From the NCBI GenBank assembly GCA_948144175.1, contig CANXME010002489.1, forward strand, positions 124,001 through 188,000: 64,000 nucleotides of DNA. Reading direction: 5' to 3'. The notes below the pieces were generated by a model. The model was not told where the DNA came from and ran no database searches. It saw only the letters and a program-made list of their open reading frames with translations. Positions 1-12,828 of the stretch are shown here, one piece after another. How positions within the stretch are numbered: position 1 is the stretch's first letter; the number at the start of each line of letters is the position of its first letter. The stretch comes from Closterium sp. NIES-65 (taxonomy: Eukaryota > Streptophyta > Zygnematophyceae > Desmidiales > Closteriaceae). The position numbers were made by a program, and so were the translations under genes.

Positions 1-329
1 CCAGCTGCACGCATGGCTTGCATGTCTTACTGCAGCTCCAGCCACCTGTCGATTGAGTTGTGCTTGTACGCGTCAACAGCTCTCGCCCTGCATAGGAAAT
101 GTAACACAAAAGAAACATACACCCCCCCCCCCCCCCCCCCCAACTCGTACCCCCAACATACTCATGCAAACATTCTTGAGCGCTATTTACACTTATGTAC
201 ATAATTCCTCCTTCCCTCCGCCCCTCTTGACTCTGCCTCTGCTGCGACCTGCTGCTACACCCGCTGATAAACTCTTGGCGCTGTCCCGGTTGTTACGTGG
301 CCCTCCCGGCTTCGTAAAGCCGCGACAGT
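1..329. other. Left-edge spacer, no gene seen
   Basis: No gene is recognised here. The stretch holds a run of about 20 C at 121-140. Copia homology on the minus strand begins abruptly near 330, so this is either host DNA or another repeat joined to the broken end of element A. Confidence 0.4.
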
Positions 330-3300
330 CATCAGGTACATGAGGCAACCCACAAGCTCTAGGTACGGACCACTCGGCTCTACGGACTCGTCCAAAGGTG
401 GAGCTGAGAGCAAGTGGCCGGTAGACAGAGGAGTGGGCTGTGGCGAGGAGAACTGGAAGCCGAAGCGCTTGAGGACCTGGTGCACCATGTGTGACTGAGT
501 AAGGGTGATGGTGCGCCGTCCTCTATCCCCGCAGCAAGCTAAGATAGCTCCGCAACTCACCCAGGTCAGTGCAGGTGTGTCTCTCCTACAGCTCCGCCTT
601 CACTAGGGCCAGTGCCTCAGTGTCCGCAGTAGCAAAGACCAAGTCGGCGACGTACACGAGAACATAGAACGGCGGCAGGGTATTGTCGGTGCGTAGAAAC
701 AGCGATGGGTCAGCAGAGGAAGGAGAAAAACCAAGAGCTTCAAGAATTGTCCTCAGTGTATCGTGCCACTTGCCGGGCGCCTGACGAAGACCATAGACTG
801 GTCGCCGTAGGCTCCACTGGGTACCTGCAGGAAACGACTCAGTGAAGCCCTCTAGACGGTGCAGCCAGATGGCCTCACGCAGACTATTCAGCAAGAAAGC
901 TGTCGAGAAGTCGAGGGAGTGCAGCTCGTAGTCACGTTGTGCTGCAACATGCAATAACACCTGAAGAGTAGTCATCTTCGAGGTGGGGGAGAAGGTCTGG
1001 AAGAAGTTGACCTTTTGTTGCTGACTGAAACCTCAAGCAACGTAACGCGCCTTGAAGGCAGGCGGAGAACCCGGCGGCCGCTTCACCCTGAAAATCCACA
1101 TGCCACTGACGATGTTCGCCCCAGGTGGGGGGACCTCGTTGACGTAGGTGCCTGCGGACTTCCAATTAGCCATCTTTGCGTCCATGGCAGCCTGTCACTG
1201 ACAGGAGTACTCACCCAAAATCGCCTCCCTATAAGAGCGCGGGGTGGGGATGTCAAGTGCATCCGGGTCTCCCTCAGGGCAAAGCAGCATGGACGTGAAA
1301 GGAGGTAAAGCGACCGCAAGACACTCAAGCTCAGACTGCTTGTCCTCAAGGGCGTCACAGCCAAGGGCAGGCTCACCACCGACGGACGGAGGATAGACAG
1401 ACTCAGACTCAGTAACAAGACTCGCGACGTAGTCGAGACAACTCCTAGCTGCAAAGTCGACTAGCTCAGTGACCAGGGCAAACGCAGCAGTAGACTCAAA
1501 GTTAGGGTGAGTGACGACAGTAGCGAGGAGACGGGTGACAATAGGACTGGTAGCACGAGCAAGGTTAGACTCAAGGTCCGGAACGTGCGGAAAAGAGGAC
1601 GCGGGAGGCTCAGGTAGGACAACACGCTGTGGAACAGAGGAATGACGAAGTGCCATACCATGAGTGCCTGGGACAGTAGGAGGACGAGGACGGGGGACAC
1701 AACAAGCACAAACAGGTGTGGAGGCACGAGTCTCATGCTCACGACGTTCAGTCTGGGACTCAGTCACCTCAGTGTGAGGAGCAGGAGCAGGCAGCGGGGA
1801 GCCAGGCAGTAGCTGTTCCTGAGACTGGTCTGTCGGTGGACAGTGGAAGATGGGAGACTAAGAACCTGGTGAAGGATTGAATCAAGCGGCGGCAGGGACG
1901 AGTGCGGCTGCAGGTAGAAAAACAGTCGGCGAGGGGCAGAACCAGCAGCTCCAGCTCCTCCAGCACCAGCAACTCCAGCACCTCCAGCACCAGCAACTCC
2001 AATAGCACCTCCAGCATCCGCAGCACTACGAGTTCCGGCAGCGCCAGCACCTCTAGCACCAGCAGTACCTCTAGCACCTCCAGTGTCAGCGGCTCCAGTA
2101 GCACCTCTGGCACCTCCAGCACCTCCAGCACCTCCAGCACCACCTGCTCCAGCACCTCCGGCACCTCCAGTACCTCCAATACCTCCAACTTTAGCGCCTC
2201 CAGCACCAGCAGTACCTTCAGCACCTCCAGTGCCAGCAGCTCCGGTAGCTCCTCCAGCACCTCCAACACCACCTGCCCTGGCAGCTCCAACACCTCGAGT
2301 ATGAGCACCCCCAGAACCAGAAGCTCCAGCACCTCCAGTACGAGCACCTCCGGAACCGGCAGCTCCAACACCTCCAGTACTAGCACCTCCAGGACCAGCA
2401 GCTCCAGCACCTCTAGTACTAGCACCTCGAGGACCAGCAGCTCCAGCACCTCCAGCACCTCCACCTCCAGCGCCTCCATCAGCAGCAGTATCTCCAGCAC
2501 CTCCAGCGCCAGCAGCTCCAGTAGCACCTCCAGCACCTCCGCCACTAGTACTCGCAGGCGGCGACGTCAGATGAGGCGGAAAACCAGGGGGGGTTGCCCA
2601 AGCGTGGTGAGCGGCGAGTGGCCACCGTGTTGTCAGCGACTAAGTCACCCCCTTCAGCTGGGCCAGAGGATTCAGAAGAGATCTCCACACGCTCAACCAA
2701 GGGGGGTGGGCCTACTTGAGACACACGTGAGGGAGCAGGGCCCTGTAGGGGGAGGGGGTCTACCGGGGGGGGACTAGCACCAGGAAGAGAGGCGCGAGGG
2801 GGACCGGGTGGGACGCGTGCGGGTGTAGCCTGTAGAAACAAGCAGACTCGTCAAAGGTGACGTCTTGAAAGGAGAAGACTCGACGCGCACGTGGGTGGTA
2901 GAACGTGGGTGGTAGAACTGCCACGGCAGGGCGTCGGTGGGGAAGCCATAGGAAGACGTGGCGGAGAGTGCGAGGGGAGAGCTTGCTCGCGTTAGCATCG
3001 CGAACAAGAGAGAGCGTGCCCCAGACCCGAAACACCGATGCATCGCCAATCTTCCCCGTTCACCGAAGGGTGGGCGAGGTCTTTGGCTCAGAGACACGGG
3101 GCCAAAGGTTGACGTGATGCGCAACGTATCGGACCGCAAACGGCCACAGAAAATGGGGAGCAGCTGCATGGATCATGGAGGTACGAGCAGCCTCCATGAT
3201 CAAGCCAATGCGACGCTCAGCAATCCCATTCTGCTGAGGAGAGGCCGGAAGCGTGAATGTCTAACGGATGCCCTCAGCTTGAAAAAACTCCTCAAGGAGG

Positions 3301-5945
3301 CCGGAAGAGAACTCACCGCTCCTGTCAGAGTGCAGACGCATGACTGGCAAGTCCCGAAGAAACCGCTCGCGCAGCTGGTGACGAGTAGCACGGATCCAAG
3401 GGATCAAAACACCTGTAACGTCCGCCTTGCGCCGTAAGGGGAAGACAGTGGTGTAGCGTGTGTAGTCGTCAACAACCAGCATGAAGTAGCGCTCCTGGTC
3501 CGTTCCACCGACGGGGGCCGGGCCCCACATGTTCATGTGGAGAGTCTGCTGAGGAGCGGTGGTCAGAGGAAACTCGGAGGAGTGAGGAGCGGCGCGCTGC
3601 CGCCCCTCGACGCAAGGAAGGCACGGCGGTGCAAGCAAGCGCGGGAGGGAGGGCAGGGACCTGGGAAGCCCAGAGACAAGGAGACGGGAGTGCATGCTGC
3701 GGAGACGCGGCAGCGAGGGGTGACCGAGACGGTGGTGCCAGAGGTGAGTTTGGTGAGAGAGTACCTGACACGAGCAAGACGCTGCAAGCTGACCAGACGC
3801 AGACACGCGACTCGGCGCAGCCACCTGGCCTGACTCAACCACCTGTGCAGACTCAGTGGTCAGTGTGTACAGACTAGACCCAGGTCATCTAGTGAATGTC
3901 GCAAGGTGACTTCAAGTCCTGGAACAACTACAGATCGCCACATGCTGCCCTCTAGGAGTAAAGGTATCAACCCAGACATCCCAAAGAGCGGCGTTGCTCA
4001 CCAAGTTCGTCGAGAACGAGGGGAGGTGGAGGTCTGACAGAGAACCAGAGGGGACTGCTGGACATGGGAGAACAGTGGAGGCTCGTGCGGCTAGTGGGCC
4101 ACCAGAGGGTTCAGCCAGTGAGACTGGGACAGGTGCAGCTAGTGGTGTGAGTGTGGTGCAGTCACGAAAGAAGCAACGAGACGCGCCTGATTCATGTGTG
4201 AATGTGTGTAGTGCCTCCGTGGAGGCAGCTGACTCACTAGTAGCAGACTCACTAGCACCAGTGACAGCAGACACACTACCACCTAGGGCTGCAGCAGACT
4301 CACTAGCACCTGGGACATCAGACGCACTAGCACCTAGAGCTGAAGCAGACCCGCGTGTACCAAGATTAGTAGCAACGACACTAGCATCACCAGGGAGACA
4401 CAAGTAACACGCACCCTCGTTACTAAGCTCAGTCACAGACATAGCATATATAGCCTTGTTGATCTGAACAAAGTCAAGAGCATAAACATCTACTCCCATC
4501 CCCTGCAGTTTCAGCCAGTTGGGCTGGCGGCTCATCTCCGTACTCATCCACCCAGGCATCCTCACGGTGGCTGAAGCAGCGATGCTCAATATGTGGTTTC
4601 CCGCAGGCCTGACCCTTCAGCTTACCTGTGCACCTGACGTACGGGCAGCGACCAGAGCCCCCAGAAGAACCACGCTGGACAACCCACTCACGAAGCTGCT
4701 GGGGGGTGGGGTTGTCCGGGAGGCGTGGCAGCTGCTATCCACTCCCAAGGCCTCCACCGCCATATGCAGAAGCACCACGGCCTCCACCCTTGCCAACTCC
4801 ACCCTGACCTCCTCCACCGCCACCGCCGCCTCCACCACCCCAGCCGCCTCCACCATCCCCGCCGCCTCCACTACCCCCGCCACCTCCACCACCCCGTCCA
4901 CCTCCATTGCCGCCACCCCCAGAGCCGCCCCCACCTCCTCCACCCCCGCCCCTGCCACCCCCGCCACCCCCACCGCTGTTGCCACCCCCACCACCCTTGC
5001 CCCCTTTTCCCTTACTGTTGTTGCACCTTCCACTAGGAGTAGACGCAGCGCCAGCCTCCTCAGCACTAAGGAGGTCGACAGTAGCAACTGAGGGGAGGGG
5101 AGGGGAGGGAGAACATCCTTCAAAGAAGGGGGAGCGGGGAGTGCCGCAAGAGGCAGCGACAGCATTGGTGCTCTTCTCTGCCTCGAGAAGGGACTTCGCA
5201 AGCGAGTCAAGCGTGAGCTCAGTGGGGTCAAGGGCTAGGAACTAGTCCCTGACAGTGCGAAGGGAGTCAGGAAGGTGAGTGACTAGGAGGTATAGGGTGA
5301 AATGCTGCGGGGGGGGGGGGGGGGGGGTTCTTAGCGAGAAAGTCTGGCTTGAGAGCGGAGCGGAAGCGAGCCTCACTAGTGCAGAGGTGGGTAAAGAGGT
5401 CAGCGAGAGTGGTGAAGGTGGCTAGGTCGGGATGCAGGTACGGCAGCATGAGACGGCCTACGGCAGCAGTGACCGGGGAGGAGTAGCGGGCGACGAAAGC
5501 GTCATATAGGGCCTATACTGCTTTTTGGTGGCTAAAATGTGCCCGTTCAGCGATAGGAAGGTGGTTGCGAACCGCAAGGCGGGCAGTAGCATCACGAATC
5601 ATCCACTGAGTATGAGCAGCGGTCTCTATGGCAGGTGGGGTGGGGAGGGTTCCGTCGGTATGGGCTAAGAGGGGAACTCCATCCTTCGCCTCGCTCTGCA
5701 GGAACAACCAGAGGTCATCGAGCCAGATGGCAAAGTCGATCGCCCGGCCCTCAGCGTCGAAACTAAGAACGGAGACGGTACTCATACTAGCCGTAGTAGC
5801 AGCAGCAGCAGCGGCAAGGAGGAGCAGCTGCAACAAGAAGTAGCAGCAGTAGCAAGAAGGAGCAGTTACCGCAAGTAGTAGCATCAGTAGCAAGGAGGAG
5901 CAGCCGCAGCAAGAAGCAGTAGCAGCAGCAAGGAGGAGTAGCTGC

Positions 5946-6086
5946 TGTCAGTAGATCTGCACTGTGGATGCCCGATTGATCCTGGAGAGGGTTACAGGCG
6001 CGTTTGCCTGGGGGGTTATGGGCGCACTGACCCGCTACTGAAACAAGCCCTTTTATCCCAATGGTCTAGTGGTTGGGATTCTGACA
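5946..6086 (+). repeat. TRIM 5' LTR (141 bp)
   Basis: Starts TGTCAGTAG and ends ATTCTGACA. It is almost identical to the copy at 6180-6320. Confidence 0.9.
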
Positions 6087-6116
6087 TGGTATCAGAGCGG
6101 TCTCGGGTTCGATTCC
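6062..6116 (+). promoter_or_regulatory. tRNA-like A box and B box in the TRIM
   Basis: TGGTCTAGTGG at 6062-6072 matches an internal Pol III A box, and GGTTCGATTCC at 6106-6116 matches the B-box consensus exactly, with 33 bases between. Bases around 6056-6076 and 6103-6119 read like the D-arm and T-arm of a tRNA-Glu. The primer site sits where the anticodon arm would be. No acceptor stem is visible, so this is a promoter-like relic or mimic and not a tRNA gene. Confidence 0.55.
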
Positions 6117-6179
6117 CGGTGTATGCACTTGTAGGCCGGTGCAGCTGTGCTTAGTCCTGGGCCTCCCAGTGTGGGGGGG

Positions 6180-6320
6180 TGTCAGTAGATCTGCACTGTG
6201 GATGCCCGATTGATCCTGGAGAGGGTTACAGACGCGTTTGCCTGGGGGGTTATGGGCGCACTGACCCGCTACTGAAACAAGCCCTTTTATCCCAATGGTC
6301 TAGTGGTTGGGATTCTGACA
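6180..6320 (+). repeat. TRIM 3' LTR (141 bp)
   Basis: The second TRIM LTR. It follows the G-rich tract at 6171-6179 and is followed by the target duplication GCTGC. Confidence 0.9.
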
Positions 6321-7095
6321 GCTGCAGCAAGTAGCAGCAACGGCAGCAAGGAGGAGCAGCTGTAGCAAGAAGCAGCAGCAGCAGCATGGAGGAGCGGCTG
6401 CAGTAAGTAGGAGCAACTGCAACAAGGTGGAGCAGCAGCAGCAAGGAGGTGCAGCTGCAGCAAGTAGCAGCAGCAGCAGTAGCAGCAGCAGCAGCAAGAA
6501 GGAGTAGCTGCAGCAAGTAGCAGCAGCAGCAGCAAGGTGGAGCAGCTGCAGCAAGAAGCAGCAGCAAGGAGAAGCAGCTGCAGAAATGTGGAGCAGCTTC
6601 AGCATGAAGGAGCAGCTGCAGGAAGAAGGAGCAGCTGCTGCTAGCAGCAGCAGTAGCACCCAGGAGAAGGCGCACAGCAGCAGCAGCAGCAGCTCAGGCA
6701 CGGTAGCAGCTCAGGCGCAGCAGCAGCTCTGGGGCAGCAGTGCGCTAGCAGGTCGTGGGCAAGGCTAGGAGCGCGCGGGCAGCAAATGCAGCGCGCGAGC
6801 AGCAGGGGCAGCGCGCAAGCAGCGGGTGCAACGTGCGGGCTGTAGGATAGGGCGTCGCAAGGCCTGTGCAGAGGGGCGCGCGTGACTAGGCAGTAGAATC
6901 GTCTCGCGTAGGGGACGGGACGCGCCTAGGGCAGAAAAAACTGTCTCGCCTAGGGCGCGTTTCGCGAAGGGGAAAAAAAAAAAAAAAAAAAAGAACAGGA
7001 CGTTCCTAGGGGCGCGACTCGTATAGTAGATCGTTAATTTAATGGTGGGCCCGTTTAAGAATCCGGTCCTAAGGACCATTTCGCTCTTCATACCA

Positions 7096-7238
7096 TGTTT
7101 GAACTAGGAGGTGGGTTAGAATGAGTGTCGATTAGGTAAGAGAGAGGGGTACAAGACTATCGAGAGGAATGGGTTGTACCCTCTAAGGAATGACCCCTAC
7201 ACAACCTAGAGAGAAATGAATAGAAATATGTTTTGACA
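7096..7238 (-). repeat. 5' LTR of element A (143 bp)
   Basis: It begins TGTTTGAAC and ends TTTTGACA on the plus strand. It keeps the core layout of the short-LTR copia families here, with GGGTACAAG and GGGTTGTACC blocks. The primer site follows directly on the minus strand. Confidence 0.7.
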
Positions 7239-7250
7239 ATAAAAAGGCCG

Positions 7251-8211
<961 letters not shown>

Positions 8212-8243
8212 TTCCCGCCAGGTACCCCGCCAAGTGCGTCCAT
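8212..8243 (+). promoter_or_regulatory. Upstream block shared by genes 1 and 2
   Basis: A block of about 32 bases (TTCCCGCCAGGTA, then CCCGCCAA, then TGCGTCCAT) is nearly identical to 29426-29457. It lies about 350 bases before the start codon here and about 325 before that of gene 2, while the rest of the upstream DNA has diverged. It is either a retained promoter element or part of a 5' leader. Confidence 0.5.
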
Positions 8244-8563
8244 CCGAATGAAATGCCCGCAGCGCATTCCCACAGTTTCCCGCAGCGCGCAAGAAATGGA
8301 AGTAGGGAGGGACATTCGACTTGTGCGCGATGGAACCGAGTCATATCGCTCTTTCTTTCAAAACTGCACCGTACTGAACAGCTACGTAACACATGTCGAA
8401 TACTCATTCCTCTCATGTTCAAGAATTCTTGCTCAGCATAAAACGCTGCTTCATTTCTTCACTTATGCAATTGAGCATTCAAGCTCTGTTTTCCACCTCG
8501 TCAACGAACCAGTATCATTGTCCGCAGCACGACCAATTCACCAGCTAGGCGTTCCAGTCCACG

Positions 8564-10893
8564 ATGGGGTTCCAACGTTACCTTGGCGTATCGATTTTTC
8601 TCTTGATCGTCACCGAATATGTCGGTGAGTGAGGCGACTTACCTCGCATGTCCAGTCTATTTCAAGCAACAAAATCTCACGAGCTTGCTTCCATGCGCAG
8701 CGACAACCGCGGCAGCGGCCGGGAATGTGAAGACCGTTGGCGCGGGCCCGTGCCCGTTGCCCGAAAAAGCTGCGACTCTCGGAAATTTGACGGGTGAGAT
8801 AAGGAGGAGAAAATTTCGCGAATCTTGCCAAAGTGGCGCCCGTGGCGTGGTTCAAACTTCTTCCCGGCGCAGCTGCGCACAGGGACCCAGGGCCTTCCAA
8901 TTCTTCTCTTCTTGCGCCTCTGTAATCCTCGACTTTCCTATCTCTCTCCCACGTCGTTCCTCCGCTCCTCTCTTCTTCGCGCAGCTATTCTTGCCGCCCG
9001 ACTCAACGGATCTGAAACGGTTGGATCGACAGGCGACAGCGGCGCCAGCGGTCGAATCTGCCTCGCCATCTTCCAGTAAGCCCAACTGCCACCATCGTCA
9101 TGAAGGAAATGGCTCAAATTTGCATGCCGAATGTTTTCCAAAAGACTTTTCCGTTACTTTCCCGGTCGTGCCATCAGAGTGTGATACCTCATCGTCGCTT
9201 TTCATTTCAGAAACGAGCAGTTCCCGGAATTCTGAAAGTCCATCTAAGTAACGAGCTCCAGCCCATTTTTTCCTCAGTCCTAGCTGGTCGTTTGAGCGGT
9301 CACCGTTGCAGGGTGTTATTTTCTCTTGAAGCAATACAAACCCCATCCCTTGGCTCGTTTGTGCGAACCCTAAATGATTCCGTCAGGCTAAACGGAGATT
9401 ATAACGTCTTCTACCATGCGCTCGTTGCCACCTCCAAACCGGGTGCGCCGACCACCGCCTACATCGCGCGAGGCTGGGCGGGAAAGGCAGGGACCGCCTT
9501 CATCATCAAAATTGCCGGCCCCAAAGTCAAGTGGGATAATAAAACTCTTCTGCGCCAGCCTACATACAAATATGCCAAACAGGGGATGTGGCTTAAAGCA
9601 AGTACGCTCCCATCCTCGATTAAGCACGTGTCGATTAAGAAACTGCTGGACGCGATGAGGTCGGCAGCGAGCGGGTATTATGGGGCATTCACGACAGAGT
9701 CTTTTACGGCAGGAGCAGCGAGGGGGCAGTTTAATAATGATCCTCTTCCGCCGTCGCCTGGTGGGAAAGAGGGACTCGTTCTAGTTGGTAAGAAGCCTTT
9801 GGCTCTTCGACATTTTCTCGCCGCTCGCTCTCATTGATTCTGTCTCTTTTCCGCCTCAGTCTTCACCACCATCACTCTGCCATCCTCACCCACACTCCGC
9901 CATCTAACACTCCCCCGCTCTCACTCTGTCTTCCCCAACCCTCACGCTCTCCGTTGATGTCAATCCCGCGTTCGTTCAGGGGTGGTGGGGGCCAACCTTA
10001 CGGACAGAAATGTTAACCCCAGGGTCCCTGGGGACATGTACGGCATAGGCTGCGTTTCTATCGCCGCCTTCCTGTAAGGCTCTCCTCCATTCCCTCCTCC
10101 ATTCCCTTTCTCATTCTCTTCTCCCTTCTCTTGTTCTCTAGTTCTCTCAGTCGTCCCTCTTTTCGCCCCTCCACTCTTCTCACCCTCCCCCTCTCCCCTC
10201 ACTCCTCCCACCCTCCCCTTCTCCCCTAATTCTTCTCACCCTCCCCCTCTCCACCCACTCTTCTCACCCTCTATCACTTTTTTTCCCAATTTCATGGTGC
10301 AAACCACTGCCCTCCATACACACCTACTCGTCTCTGCCCAGACCTCACTCGTCCCGTCCCATCCTTGCCTTCTCCTTGCCCTCTCCTAGCCCTCTCCGTG
10401 CCCGTCCTTGCCGCCATCACTCTCAGCAACACCACCACAAACGACTATGACATTTGTTACCGCGTCAGCTTGACACTGCAACCCTCTGTCCCCTCCTTAC
10501 CCCTCCGTGCCCCTCCTTACAATCACCCCCTTTACTAGGAACACCACCACAAACGACTACGTCATTCGTTACCACGTCAGCATGAATACAAGCGACTCTG
10601 AGGGGCCAAACGAGGTTCTTGTCCTCCAAGGCTTAGACGTGCCACTCACTCTGGTCAACGGAAGCGCCACGTGGACCAATCGCACGTCCCCGGACGCTAA
10701 TGTGGTTGGCAAGTACATGTACGAAATCACCGGCACTATTCCGGGGACATACAAGCCGTTGATGAATGGAATGCTGGCTGCGCCTCAAGCGTATTCTGCT
10801 GTTCCCTTCACAAGCTATTTTGACATGGGTGCACTGAGGGGTTGGTTTGTCAATACTACACTTGCAGGAGGGAATGGTTGCGCTATAGTCTAG
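8564..10893 (+). CDS. Gene 1: secreted protein with two CHRD-like domains
   Basis: A six-exon gene predicted to encode 364 residues. Exons: 8564-8624, 8701-8793, 8985-9075, 9387-9787, 9980-10073, 10539-10893; intron phases 1,1,2,1,2, all GT-AG. Exon 1 codes for a hydrophobic signal peptide (residues 1-20). Exons 3+4 and 5+6 each form one CHRD-like unit: a short AARLNGS-type strand with a Cys, then a DYNVFY-type strand, an ARGWAGKAGTA segment resembling the family's H-G-x-A-G loop, and a closing SGYYGAFTT..AARGQF segment matching the family's Y-x-N-x-H-T..G-E-I-R-G-Q end. CHRD domains are extracellular, so a secreted or wall/matrix role is likely; the ligand is unknown. Several N-x-S/T sequons are present. 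The start was chosen because start codon, signal peptide and first donor are all conserved in gene 2. Confidence 0.75.
10427..10470 (+). pseudogene. Extra copy of the exon 6 start inside intron 5 of gene 1
   Basis: About 44 bases following a usable AG repeat the first bases of exon 6 (10539 onward) with a few differences: AACACCACCACAAACGACTA and onward. The offset to the true exon is not a multiple of three. It is probably a decaying partial exon duplication, or else an alternative acceptor. Confidence 0.6.
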
Positions 10894-11448
10894 AGGGGCG
10901 AAAAGCAGAAACGAGAACACTAAAATATGATGCATGCACCTTGAGCGTCAGATCCAGAAGCTCTTAGTGATGTGTGTGTATAGTGTGTTGGGACCCAGTG
11001 TGACCAAGTTTGTGTGTGTATTTTGTATAACTGTAACTATTCATACCATATGTACAATACTGGTACCTGTACAAAGGTTGCCATGGCACTCATTTCGCTC
11101 CACACCAGCACCAGAAACATGGTTGAGTGGTAGGACTCATGCATATGCATGCGCATCTGCACCTGCACAAGCACGCAGACACACATATGTGCATGCAAAT
11201 GTGCACACACATCCGCATGCAGATGTACATGCACATGCTATGAGTGTATACACGCAAATGCATACCATATACGCATTCACATTTTTATCGAAGTGAGTGC
11301 ATATTCCTGCAGTCTTGAGACCTCAAGGATGCACACGAGCTGGAGTTAATGCTCCTCAGCTACCCTTACGTATGTTGGCAGTACCACGACCACACACAAT
11401 TTTTAACAAGGCGGGGAAGGTGGCAACCAACCGCATCGGATGGCAAGA
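10894..11448. other. 3' flank of gene 1
   Basis: No gene is seen. The stretch holds the end of gene 1, an alternating purine-pyrimidine tract (about 11135-11270), and DNA leading to the edge of element B. No canonical polyadenylation signal stands out. Confidence 0.4.
11135..11270. repeat. Alternating purine-pyrimidine (CA/TG, GC) tract
   Basis: A degenerate run of TGCATG, CACACA, TGTGCA and ACATGC words, nearly all alternating purine and pyrimidine, typical of Z-DNA-prone sequence. Confidence 0.6.
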
Positions 11449-12828
11449 CAACTAACACCTCCTTGCCGCCGTTCTACATCCTCGTGTACGTCGACGACTT
11501 GGTCTTTGCCACTGCTGATACTGCTGGACTCGCCCACGTGAAGTCCAAGCTGCAGAAGAGACACACGTGCACAGACCTGGGTGAACTGCGCGGCTACCTT
11601 GGCTTGCAGATCACCCGGGACAGAGCACAATGCACCATTACCCTGACTCAGTTACACATGGTGCAGCAGGTCCTTCAGCGCTTAGACTTCACGTACTCCT
11701 CGCCTCAGGCCACTCCTCTGTCTACTCGCCACTCGCTCTCAGCTCTGCCTTCGGATGAGTCCGTAGAGCCGAGTGGCCCGTACCCAGAGCTTGTTGGCTG
11801 CCTCATGTACCTGATGACCTGCACACGGCCTGACCTAGTATACCCTCTTAGCATCTTGGCACGCTATGTTCCTCCTTGGAGACACCGACCAGAGCACATG
11901 GCTGCAACGAAGAGGGTGTTGCGCTACTTGTGCAGTACGTCGGGCATGGGGCTAGTGCTTGGAGGGTGACGTCCAGTGGTCCTTACAGGTCACGCAGACG
12001 CTTCTTGGGGTGACGACCAGGCTACGCAACGGTCGTCACCAGGTTACACCTTCAGCCTTGGCTCCGGCTCTGTTTCGTGGCGCTCTACCCGTTCGTCTTC
12101 TGTTCTCGGCTCCAGCTGTGAGGCTGAGATCTACGCGAGGGCCATGGCTACACAGGAGCTACGTTGGCTCACCTACCTACTGACTGACCTAGGAGAGCCG
12201 CCTCGTTCTCCTCCAGTTCTGTACGTAGACAACAAGGACATGCTGGCCTTGTGTCGGGAGCACGGACTGGAGCACAGAACAAACCACATTGCTCTTCGCT
12301 ACTTCCTTGTTCGTGAGCTGCGGCAGCGTGGTCAGCTGCGCCTTGCTTACGTGGTCTCTGAGGCCAACACTGCTGATATCTTTACCAAGGCACTTCCGCC
12401 TTGTGATCATCAGCGCTTCTGTACGATGCTAGGTCTTGTGCCTACTTCGCCTCACTTACTCACTTCTTGACTTTGCTTGTACTGTGCTCTATATATACCT
12501 GCACTTGCATGCTTACCCTTGCTAGGTTGAGATCACTGCCTTGTTTGTTCATCTTGATATATAACTCTGCATGTGAACTGGCCTTGTGGCCTTGTGCTTG
12601 TGCTCAGATTGTGTGGTGACGTTGTGATCCACCCTGAGCTTGCCTTGCTTCTCTTGACTGGCCTTGTGACCTCTTGTTCTCCCCCACTTTGCCTATGGGG
12701 GTGTGTCAAACTTATATGCTATAGTCTGTGTAGGCTGTAGTGGGGTAGCTCATATGGGGTACAACACTTTAGGGTTTCCTACTTGTACTCCTCATGCTGC
12801 TCAATGCAATCATTCCTCATTCTTCACA
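11449..12828 (+). mobile_element. Ty1/copia element B, partial
   Basis: Plus-strand copia fossil. Parts seen are the last third of reverse transcriptase (YVDD box near 11485), the RNase H region ending near 12470, an untranslated tail, a hairpin beside the polypurine tract, and the 3' LTR (12704-12828). The 5' part is absent. Its LTR is nearly the same as the right-hand LTR of element D (28348-28478), so the two belong to one subfamily. It ends exactly where element C sequence begins, which suggests that B inserted into the LTR of C. Confidence 0.85.
12704..12828 (+). repeat. 3' LTR of element B (125 bp)
   Basis: Begins TGTCAAAC after the CCCCCA...TGGGGG hairpin and ends CTTCACA. Confidence 0.8.

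Larger units (their letters stand above)
5946..6320 (+). mobile_element. TRIM element (375 bp), looks whole
   Basis: A terminal-repeat retrotransposon in miniature. Two 141-bp LTRs (5946-6086 and 6180-6320) differ at about one position and have perfect 6-bp inverted ends, TGTCAG and CTGACA. The initiator-tRNA primer site TGGTATCAGAGC lies at 6087-6098 and a G-rich polypurine tract at 6171-6179. The 5-bp target duplication GCTGC flanks it at 5941-5945 and 6321-6325. The 93-bp interior has no coding capacity. The near-identical LTRs make it a young insertion into the leader of element A. Confidence 0.92.
5790..6770. repeat. CAG/CTG-type imperfect repeat array
   Basis: A degenerate array built on GCAGCAAGGAGGAGCAGCTG-like units, lying in the leader of element A and interrupted by the TRIM at 5946-6320. 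It is free of stops in several frames on both strands, so long leucine-, cysteine- or serine-rich readings across it are not genes. Confidence 0.75.
330..7238 (-). mobile_element. Ty1/copia element A, broken
   Basis: A minus-strand copia fossil. From right to left its parts are a 5' LTR (7096-7238), a primer site (about 7081-7095), a leader hairpin and repeat-rich leader, Gag (about 5890-4600), an aspartic protease region (about 4250-4100), integrase (about 3840-2850, with the HHCC-type WHHRLGHPS motif and a D-E core), a low-complexity linker rich in short tandem codons (2545-1770), and reverse transcriptase (about 1770-330). The left end stops inside the polymerase region, so there is no 3' LTR and no target duplication to read. 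It has roughly ten breaks. A 375-bp TRIM lies in its leader. The degree of decay marks it as older than elements E and I. Confidence 0.85.

Noticed and set aside
1902-2777. Ser/Thr-rich 291-codon plus-strand frame
   Set aside because: It is the antisense reading of the low-complexity integrase-RT linker of element A.
6056-6128. A true tRNA gene
   Set aside because: A and B boxes are present but no acceptor stem pairs, and the anticodon arm is replaced by the retroelement primer site.
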